64,000 nt of DNA from Sepiola atlantica (lineage: Eukaryota > Mollusca > Cephalopoda > Sepiida > Sepiolidae). How positions within the stretch are numbered: position 1 is the first letter of the stretch; the number at the start of each line of letters is the position of its first letter. Made by a program: the position numbers and the translations under genes. The notes beneath the pieces were generated by a model. The model saw only the letters and a program-made list of their open reading frames with translations. It was not told the DNA's origin and searched no databases. The DNA lies in the NCBI GenBank assembly GCA_963556195.1, contig OY744544.1, positions 47,713,984-47,777,983 of the forward strand, read 5' to 3'. This document shows, piece after piece, positions 55,765 to 64,000 of this stretch.

Positions 55765-56692
55765 CTCTGTTTGCGCCTTCTATATACGTACGTATCTCTA
55801 CCCCGGTGCGCCTTCTATATACGTACCTATCTCTGCACCGGTGCGACTACTATATACGTATATATCTCCGCTCTAGTGCGCATACTATATACGTACCTAT
55901 CACCACCCCGGTGCGCATACTATATACGTACTTATCACCTCCCTAGTGTGCATACTATATACGTACCTATCTCTTCCCTGGTGCGCATACTTTATACGTA
56001 GCTATCCTCGCCCCGATGCACATACTATATACGTACTTATCTCCACCCAGGTGCGCATACTATATACGTACCTATGACCGCCACAGTTACATACTATTTA
56101 CGTACCTATCACCGCCCTAGGGCGCATACTATATACGTACATATAACCGCCCTGGTGCGCAGACTATATACACACATATCACTGCCCCGATGCGCATACG
56201 ATATAATACGTATCTCTGCCCCGGTGTGCATACTATATACGTACCTATTTCTGCACCGAAGTGCATACTATATACGTATCTATATCTGCCCCGGTTTCCA
56301 TACAATATATGTCTGTATCTCTGCCCTGGTGCGCATACTATATACGTAGCTATTTCGCGAACAGGTGCGCATACTATATACGTACTTATCTCCACCCAGG
56401 TGTGCATACTTCTTACGTACCTCTCACCGCTCCTAGTACACATACTATTTACGCATCTATATCTGCCCTTGTGCGCATACTATATACGTACCTATCTCCG
56501 CCCTGGTGCACATAATATATACGTAACTATCTCCGCCTCGGTGCGCATACAATATACGTACCTATCCCGCCCCGATGCACATACTATATACGTACCTATC
56601 CCGAGTTGGTGTGCATACTATATACGTCTGTATCTCCACCCAGCTGCGCATACTGTCTACTTACCTATCACTACCCCGGTGCGCATATATGA
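55765..56692. repeat. 37-bp minisatellite, about 25 copies
   Basis: Unit core TACTATATACGTACCTATCT followed by a CCGCCCCGGTGCGCA-like half. It contains the palindromic TATATACGTA and several CpGs. Unit lengths vary by one or two bases, and peptide repeats (YIRTYL...) in several frames follow from it. Confidence 0.92.
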
Positions 56693-56929
56693 GAACTCAT
56701 ATTAATACGCCCCTGTCGTATTAAAGAGCCGAAATTATGTTCGTTTATGTTGTGTTACTATCATAAAAACTAACTCATATTAATGCGCCCCTGTCGTATC
56801 AAATAAAACAAAATTCAAGTTAATTCATTTAGCGTCACTATCATAAAAATACTCATTAATGCGCCCCTGTCGTATCAAAGAACCCATATGGTGCCTTTGT
56901 GCCCCTGTTCATGAAGAAGAAGTAAACAT
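56693..56929. repeat. three diverged tandem copies of about 70-80 bp
   Basis: Blocks CATATTAATGCGCCCCTGTC GTATCAAA recur at about 56698, 56774 and 56852, linked by an ACTATCATAAAAA stretch. Confidence 0.8.
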
Positions 56930-58160
56930 ATCCCATAGGGGCGCAATACTGCGCAATCCCCACAAAACCGTATTCCATAGAGGCACTATGCTGTGCAAGC
57001 CCCCAGAAAGCGTTTACCATCGGGGGTGCTAAACTTCACAAGCCTCCTAAAAACGTATTCCATAGGGGCGCTATACTGCACAAGCCCCCAGAAAGCGTTT
57101 ATCATAGAAACGCTAAACTGCACAAGTCCCCCAAAAGTGCTTTCTATAACGGCACTATACTGCACAAGCTCTCTGAAAAGTGTTTTCCATAGGGGCGCTA
57201 TATTGCACAAGCTCTCAGAAAGTGCACTCTATAAGGGCACTATACTGCACAAGCTCTCTGAAAAGTGTTTTCCATATGGGCGCTTTATGTCACATGCTCT
57301 CAGAAAGCTAAACTGCACAAATCCATTTAAAAACGTATTCCATATGGGCGCCGAACTGCACAAGCCCCAAATAAGCGTTTTCCATAATGGCCCTATACTG
57401 CAGAAGCCACCGAAAAGCGTTTTCCATAAGAGCGCTATACTTCACAAGCCCCCCCAAAAGCGTTTTCCATAAGGGCGCTATACGGCAGAAGCCCCGAAAA
57501 GTTTTTTTCATAGGGGCGCTATACTGCACAAGCCTTGCAAAACCTTGTTCAATAGATGCGCTATACTGTAAAAGCCACCGAAAAGCATTTTCCATACAGG
57601 CGCTAAACTCCACAAGCCCCCTAAAAACGTACTCCATTGGGGCGTTGAACTGCACAAGCCCCTGAAAGCGTTTTCTATAAGTGCGCTATACTGCACAAGT
57701 CTCAAATAAGCGTTTTCCATAAGGGTCCTAAACTGCACAAGCCCCCAAAATCGTTTTCCATAAGAGCGCTATACTGCACAAGCACCCGAAATGTGTTTTT
57801 CTATAAGGGCGCTATACTGCACAAGCCCGCAGAAAGCGTTTTTATAAGGGCGCTATATTGCACAAGCCCCCAGAAAGCGTTTACTCTGGTGGCGCTAAAC
57901 TGCACAAGCCCCCTTAAAAACGTATTCCATATGGGCACCGAACTGCACAAGCTCCAAATAAACGTTTTCCATCAGGGCGCTATACTGCAGAAGCCCCCCA
58001 AAAGCGTTTTCCATAAGGGTGCTATACTGCAGAAGCTCCCAAAAAGCGTTTTCCATAAGGGCACAAGCCCCTAGAAAGTGTTTACCATAGGGGCGCTATA
58101 CTGCACAAGCCTCCTAAAAAACGTATTCCATAGGGGTGCTTAACTGCACAAGCCCCAAGA
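56930..58160. repeat. about 39-bp minisatellite, about 30 copies
   Basis: Unit resembles GGCGCTATACTGCACAAGCC then CCCRAAAGCGTTTTCCATAAG, with one- to four-base length variation and variant units (CTAAACT versus TATACTGC). Frames on both strands give repetitive peptides and are not genes. Confidence 0.92.
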
Positions 58161-58850
58161 CTAAAGTTTAGTATCTGTTCGGTGCATTTTGATTTGTAAG
58201 CAAAGATGAAAATTACATTGACAACTATCTCAAGTAGGAAGGAAGAAACGAAGCAAGGAATGGAGGAAAGTAGGGAGGAAGGAAAGAAGGATGGGAGGGA
58301 GGAAGGAAGGGAGGAAGGAACGAAGGAAGGAAAGAAGGGTGAGTCAGCTGGCCATTGAAGAAAAGACGGTAGTAGGAGGGAAAGAAAAAGGGTGAAAGTG
58401 GGAGGGGAAAAAGGAATGAATAAAGGATGGTAGTGGGAGGAAAATGGTGGGAGGGAAAGATGGGAACAAAGAGTGGTGGGCGAAGAAAAAGAAAGGAACA
58501 AATAGTTGTGGTGGGAGGAAAGGAAGGAAGAAAGGTGAAGTGGGAGGGGAAAAGGAAGGTTGGAAGAGTCGAAATGGGAGAAAAAAGGAAGAAACGGTCG
58601 GAGTAGGGGGGAAAAGAAGAAGGAAAGGAGGAAAAGTTGGGAGTGAAATGGAGAGAAATGAACAAAGAGGGTGAAGGAAGAAAGTGTGGTAGTGGGAGAG
58701 TAGAGTGCAAAGATGTAAGTTGGAGGGGAAAAAGAAAGAAAGGAAGAAAAGGTGGTGGGATCACGGAAGTAAGAAAGGTGGTGGTGGGAGGAAGAAGGGG
58801 AAAAAGGGTGTAGTGGGAGTGAATTTCTTTTTGCCAACACTTCCTCTGAT
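58161..58850 (+). repeat. polypurine (GGAAGG) low-complexity tract
   Basis: From about 58228 to 58830 the plus strand is almost all purine (GGAAGGA, GGTGGGAGGAAA). It ends in a repeated GGTGGTGGGAG/GTAGTGGGAG motif. The Ser/Pro/Phe-rich reverse frame of 257 codons is a composition artefact. Confidence 0.85.
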
Positions 58851-59440
58851 GTCATTTCCGGTTGAATGCCTTACATTTTTTCTTAAAGTATACATAATAT
58901 CATTGTTTTTTTCCAAATTAGTGCATAAAAAAGTTGAAAATAATGGAAAAAAGCTACCCCTATTAAAGAAAATGGCTCCGTTAACCTCCAAAATAATTTT
59001 TTTCTTTTTCTGAATTTTCGATATTATACGTTTGAGTTGACGGTGTTTCAGGAAATATTAACTTGATGGATATCTGTCGCGTGTGGCGAAAGCGTTTTGC
59101 GGACATACAAACATACACACACACACACAGACTACTGCCATTTATATAATAGACTAGCAGGGCTACCCAGCGTTGCCCGGGGATCACTCTTCTCCAGTCA
59201 CCCTCCTTCATCACCCACCCTCTCCACATTGCCGCCCTGTCCCGTTGTCCCTGACCAAAGCTGTTTCGTCCGCGTCGCCCTCCTCAGGTTCACCCCTTCT
59301 CTCCGTTGCCAGGAGCAAAAGCTGCCACATACCCGGTCGCCAACTCACCCCGGCTTCACCATCTCCCGCCTCCACTAACCTCTGAACCACCTCTCCCCAT
59401 TCCCTGGAGCAAAAATATAACATATTTCTATTAAAAGTGC
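58851..59440. other. unassigned; possible transposon end
   Basis: After a (CA)n run (about 59112-59126), ATAGACTAGCAGGGCTACCC then AGCGTTGCCCGGGG resembles the conserved tips of a common invertebrate repeat (CCCGGCGTTGCCCGGG type). The following 59170-59420 is GC-rich and Pro/Ser/Leu-coding in all frames. No confident gene. Confidence 0.4.
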
Positions 59441-59800
59441 ATATTTGTCCACATTATTAATGATAATAATGGTGTCTATTTACTTCTTTCATGTCTGTGT
59501 ATGTTAGATGAAATAACCTAGGCCGATCAGGACCTTCAGACATCAGTCTTCATTGTTTATGATAATAAGGGTATCTGCTTAATTCTTTCATGTCTGTGTA
59601 TGTTAGATTAAATAACATAGATCGATCAGGACTCTTTATATTCACCGATTAAGACATTATTTTATATGACTATAAATATTAGTGCTAACAATGGAGAAGC
59701 ATAATTTTTTCTTTCTTTAAATTCACCGATTTGACATTATTTTATATGAATATAAATATTAGTGCTAACAATGGGGACTCCTTCCTATATCATTCTACTA
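59441..59800. repeat. two local tandem duplications
   Basis: A 107-bp-spaced duplication of TTCTTTCATGTCTGTGTATG (59484 and 59590) and a second duplication of ATTAGTGCTAACAATGG (about 59679 and 59758), each with flanking similarity. Confidence 0.8.
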
Positions 59801-60780
59801 AGACTCCTTCCCATACCATTCTACTCGGACTCCTTCCCATACAATGCAACTCGAACTCTGTACCATAACATGCAACTCAGACTCTGTAACATACCATCAG
59901 TGTTGAATTCCAGGCTCTGACTCCTTCCTGAAACTCCGGCTTTGATTCATACACTAACCGCAGGCTCTGACTTCTTCCTTAACTTCAGGCCCTGACTCCT
60001 TCGCAAACCTCAGGCTCTGAATCCTTCCCAGAACTTTAAGCTCTGAGTCCTTCCTGAAGTGCAGGCTCTGACTCTTTCCTGAACCTTCGGCTTTGACTGT
60101 TTCATAAACTACCAGCTTTGACTGTTTCCAAAACCTCCGACTATGACTTATTCCTGACCATCAGTTTTTTTTAATCCCGAGTAATGCTGCGTTTAAACAC
60201 ACCTGCTCTAACTAGGATAATAAGCACTTCTAAAATTACTCCTACCCGAACCTCAGGACGTGACTACTTTCTGAAGAGTTGGCTCTGACTCCTTCTTCAA
60301 CCTCAGACTCTTACTCTTTCCCGAACCTCAGACTCTGACTCTCTCCTGAACCGCAGGCTCTAACTATTTCCCGAACATCCAGCTTTGACTGTTTCCCAAA
60401 ACTCTGACTCCTTCCCGAACGTCAGTTTTTTTTTATCCCGGGCAATACTGCATCTAAACACACCTGCTCTCTCTAGGATATTGAGCCTCAGGCTCTGACT
60501 CTTACTCGAGCTTCAAGCTTTCACTGCTACCTGAACCTCAAGACTTGACTCCTACCTGAACCGTCGGCTCTGACTCATTCTCAGAACCTCAGGCTCTGAC
60601 TCCTTCCCGAACCTCAGGCTCTGACTCCTTCCTGATTGTTTACCGAACTTCCAGCTTTGACTGTTTCCCAAACGTCCGACTATAACTGCTTCCCAAACAT
60701 CAGTTTTTTAATCCCGGGCAATGGTGCGTTTAAACACAACTGCTCTATCTAGAAGATTGAACACGTTTTGATTAAACACC
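59801..60780. repeat. 24-bp minisatellite with higher-order structure
   Basis: Degenerate units of AACCTCAGGCTCTGACTCCT TCCC/TCCTG. A longer block (CATCAGTTTTTT, ATCCCGGGCAAT, then CTGCGTTTAAACACACCTGC TCT) recurs near 60160, 60422 and 60700, so the array has a higher-order period of about 260-280 bp. Confidence 0.88.
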
Positions 60781-62230
60781 CGCTCTATCTAGGATAATGA
60801 TCAATTTTAAAATTAAGGAGGCCTATCACAATCTTAGAACTTGTAAAATTTCAATGTAAAAAAATGCTTACTGATTTGCTAGTCTCTATTACTGGATAAT
60901 AACATTAAAAGCAGTGTTTAATTATTGATAAAAGTAAAGGGAAAATGCCACTTTTACCTTACCACCAAAGAAATTACTTTTTATTTGAACCTTTCACTAA
61001 CCTTGCTCAGCAACAAATGTCTTAGCTGGGTTATTTAAAATATAAATTATTTTTTGCGCGAAAATTGAAATAAAACGTCATACTTTAGACTTTTGATAGT
61101 CTTGTGCCTAATTTGTTTTGAATGTAATTTTTAAAAAATGTCTGCAAATAAATTATTCAAAGTGTAGTATACTTAGACCAGTACCATTTTGGTCTTCGCG
61201 TCTTGATTCTGCCAGTCTTAGGCTTTTTCTTTGAGAAAAGGTTAGATTTTTGCTAATCGCCTGAGGCGCCCCAACAGCATCCTAAATTCTGTTCTCTAAC
61301 TAAAAAAATATATATGGTAATGAGTAAATGCGGTATTGTGGTGACTGAAATGATTCTAGTAATGAGTAGGATTTTTATTACTTTAGACCAATGATGACCG
61401 ACTACACCCCCACACTTTCTGTGGTCTTGTGCCTAATTTGTGTTATGAGTAAATGTGGTATTGTGGTGACTAGTTAATAGTAGGATAGACATTTTTATTA
61501 CTTTAGATCCATTACCTCACACTTTTGAAGGCCTTGTGCCTAATTTGTTTTAAATGTATTTTTTTTTTCATATTTTCTGCAAGTAAATAATTATTCCGAT
61601 TGATGCTACAACCCTTTGACCGGTACCGTCTATTTTTAGCGGTTAAGTGTTTGGTTAACTTCCTAAATAAATAAAATGAACGAAAGTTTACAACCTGTTC
61701 AATAAAGCAAAAACAAATATATGGTTATGAGTAAATGTGGTATTGTGGTGACTGAGATGATTCTAGTTAAGAGTAGGATAGACATTTTTAAAAATATATA
61801 TATTTCGTTTATCTATTAAAATAACTTGCGAAATCTTCCGTTTTGCCTCCTCAGGCTAGGAGCAAAGTGTAGTATCTGTTTTGATACTGCGGTCAGTGAT
61901 TGAGAAATCTTTATAAACTGAGGTAATTTTAATTTTCGTCCCGATCCAGAGTGCTCCTTTTTGGGGAGAATACAGAGAACAAAAAAATTGATTTTAAATA
62001 CCCCACCCCCCAAAAAAATTAAGAATTTTAAAGTAAAAACAATGAGAAACGTTCTATTCATTTAGTAATCTGCTTATAGCGTCCTAAATTCCCGTCGTTA
62101 AATAACACATTTGAAATAACGACAATGTTTTATACTATCACCACAGTTATCACATGGAAATAAATACATACGAAAAGATGCGTTATGTTTTTTCTAAATA
62201 TATTTGGCCTATAAAAAGCATACAAAAAAT
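60781..62230. repeat. diverged tandem repeats of about 130-400 bp spacing
   Basis: Blocks GGTATTGTGGTGACT followed by TAGTAGGAT.GACATTTTTATTAC recur at about 61332, 61453 and 61738, and TTGTGCCTAATTTGTT recurs near 61103, 61426 and 61525. No protein coding is recognised. Confidence 0.65.
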
Positions 62231-62264
62231 GTAACACTAGCACTAGACGCATACAGGTTAATGA

Positions 62265-63793
62265 GACTTTTGCATTTGTTTTGCCTTGACAAGTGCCTCA
62301 ATGTTCGGTTCTACCTTTGAAATAGCGCAGCGCAAATCAGATTCAAGGTCAATCAGGCGGTTTCGCGATTTGTTTTTGATCTCAACCATGCTCGAAAACG
62401 CCGACTCGCACAGGTACGTAGAGGGAAATGCAACCAGTAGTGTGAGTGCCGCCACGGCAACGCGAGGATACGAACCATGCATAGTGGCCCAGAATGTGTT
62501 CAGGCTTTTCTCCGCAAAAAACAGCCTTTGCTGCGGAGTCATGCACCAGGTCAAGAAACTTGTCTTCGATATCTTCGTCTTCCTTCGGGAAGTTGTCAAC
62601 TCGAAAGCTGAAGGGATCCCTCGTGAACTTCATCATTGGGTTGTCGTTTTTGAAGTCCGGAACATAGTGCTGAAACTCGTCCAGCAGCCTGTTGAGGTGG
62701 ATGATGGCTTCGTTCTTGAGAACGTCGCTGATGCCACCGGCAGTCTCGCTGATTCGCGCCAACGTTGGAAAAGCCGTTGCGCTGCGGTCAGTTTCGAACT
62801 TGCCTCACCACAACTCAAGTTTTGAGACAAAGGCATTCACTTTGTCACGATGCCCGATTATATCGGAGTCCACACCCTGTAGTTTGCGGTTAAGCTCATT
62901 CAGGTGACTAAACATATCCGCAAGAAATGCCAACCTGCACTGGAATGCCTCACCGGAAACAGTAGCTTTCAGATCTCCTTTGTTCCTTTCTTCCAAAAAT
63001 GTTGTAACTTCGGGAAGCAAATGTACAAGCCGATTTAACATGTCGCCTTTCGACAACCAACGAACGGCAGTGTGGAACAGCAGTCCTTCGTAGTCGGATT
63101 CCATATTCTGGCACAACCGTCAAAATAGTCGAGTGTTGAGGGAGCTCGCTTTGACAAAATTCACAAGCCCGATCGCCGTCTCAAGCGCTTCTTTGAGCGG
63201 TTGTGTTATCGTCCTTGATGCGAGCGCTTCTCGATGTATGATGCAGTGCAGGGTCACCATCTTGGGATTCTTCTGCTTCAGTAGTTTAGCGAATCCAGAC
63301 CTCGCACCCAACATAGCAGGAGCCCCACTGTGCAGGCATGGACGAGCTTGCCCCAGTCCAATCCTTCCTCCTCGAAAAAGGCGTCGACAAGCTACATGAC
63401 GTCGGCGGCTTGGGTTGTTGTTTCCAGTCGGGAGCAAAACAGCAAGTCCTCTTCGATGCTTTGGTCGTGGACGTATCGAACGAAGACAATTAGTTGAGAC
63501 AAATTTGCCACATCCACGGAATCATCCAGCTGAATTGCAAAGACGGGAGATGCTTTTACCTTTGCCAAGAGCTGTGACTTGATGTTTCATGACATGTCGA
63601 AGATGCGGGACTTGACAGTGTCGTTGGACAGAGAAACTTGCTTCATTGTCGACATCGCAGATTCGCCAAGCAAAATGCCAGCGCACGACACAAGGCACGG
63701 CTTTATCAGCGTCTCTCCGATGTTATGTGGCTTCTTCGCCTTCGCTGCCAGCAGAGAAATAGCATACGATGCTTCACTACACACTCTTAACAT
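62265..63793 (-). pseudogene. hAT transposase, ZBED5-like, decayed
   Basis: Right to left on the minus strand: SEASYAISLLAAKAKKPHNI, IGETLIKPCLVSCAGI (63790-63690) and LSNDTVKSRIFDMS; a frameshift, then the DDE core entry with QLDDSVDVANLSQL and GLDWGKLVHACTVG. HCIIHREALASRTI and FHTAVRWLSKGDMLNRLVHL (about 63087-63030) are the CxxH-HRxAL and RWLS blocks of hAT enzymes. A helical insertion domain follows. The dimerisation region has [20 protein letters not shown] and [20 protein letters not shown] (62440-62320), with a stop at 62258. At least four frameshifts and stops. The N-terminal BED finger is missing. Confidence 0.88.
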
Positions 63794-64000
63794 AGCCTTT
63801 CTATGATGTTATTGATTTATCCGGACAGAAGTTATGGCATGACCTGATACAACCGGACACAATTTAGGGCAAGACCGGGTACATCCGGCAAGGGATTATG
63901 GGACAGGTGCGGATGTGATTGAGCAACCCTTGTTTCACTACACACTCTTAACGTAGCCTTCCTATGATGTTATTGATTTATCCGGACAGAAGTTATGGGA
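63774..64000. repeat. 157-bp direct repeat flanking the hAT remnant
   Basis: CACTACACACTCTTAACATAG followed by CCTTTCTATGATGTTATTGA and TTATCCGGACAGAAGTTATG occurs at 63774 and again at about 63931 with a few changes. The transposase frame is cut off where the first copy begins, and short GGGACA/CCGGACA motifs are repeated between. The array continues past the window edge. Confidence 0.8.

Noticed and set aside
58082..58855. 257-codon Ser/Pro/Phe-rich minus-strand frame
   Set aside because: It is the complement of the polypurine tract and the adjacent minisatellite, with no domain content.

Overview
This window looks like repeat-dense, non-coding nuclear DNA of a metazoan. The GC content is low. 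(TA)n, (CA)n and (TAA)n runs are frequent, there is a vertebrate-type (CCCTAA)n telomeric tract, and almost everything that codes is a decayed transposable element. The mix is Penelope-like elements (PLEs) with GIY-YIG endonucleases, LINEs with restriction-like endonucleases, a Tx1/L1-like LINE, Ty3/Gypsy elements and a ZBED/hAT transposase. That suits a lophotrochozoan such as a mollusc, but no host gene is available to fix the taxon. I found no convincing intact host protein gene.

Layout. 1-1.45 kb: a 121-bp satellite. 2.5-4.6 kb: a PLE fragment flanked by 281-bp inverted repeats. 6.6-8.9 kb: two decayed LINE fragments and tRNA-like sequences. 9.76-10.02 kb: a Pif1/Helitron-like helicase remnant. 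10.04-22.49 kb: a 31-bp minisatellite interrupted four times by LTR-type elements, all at the same phase of the unit. Three are 1.2-1.4 kb LTR-like units; the fourth is a 7.4-kb Gypsy element with both LTRs, which itself holds an inverted-repeat hammerhead element. 22.58 kb: a telomeric tract. 25.5-29.8 kb: two REL-LINE remnants, one folded back. 30.87-33.94 kb: a 1,490-bp-armed palindrome of a PLE 3' end. 34.5-39.1 kb: a second LTR retrotransposon with a perfect 5-bp target duplication, inserted in a reverse-transcriptase ORF. 39.9-44.3 kb: a Tx1-like LINE. 44.9-46.6 kb: a Gypsy remnant. 48.1-48.9 kb: a LINE remnant. 51.6-54.5 kb: two PLE fragments. 54.54-55.53 kb: a three-unit tandem array, each unit with a tRNA-like Pol III promoter and a hammerhead ribozyme. 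55.7-60.8 kb: a run of minisatellites. 62.3-63.8 kb: a decayed hAT transposase.

The most notable theme is hammerhead ribozymes (HHRs). I find at least ten HHR-like motifs in five sequence families. Most share a self-complementary stem III (ACGU, ACCGGU, ACCGACGGU, ACGUAUACGU and a near-palindromic 12-mer), the form expected for hammerheads that act as dimers. One family shows compensatory changes in stem I between copies. The tandem tRNA-like/HHR array resembles animal retrozymes and the schistosome Sm-alpha type. It lies directly beside a PLE fragment whose RT and GIY-YIG class is thought to mobilise such non-autonomous RNAs. A second theme is fold-back structure (four large inverted repeats), mostly tied to PLEs and TA microsatellites. 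Positions and matches were read by eye; no alignment, folding or database search was run.
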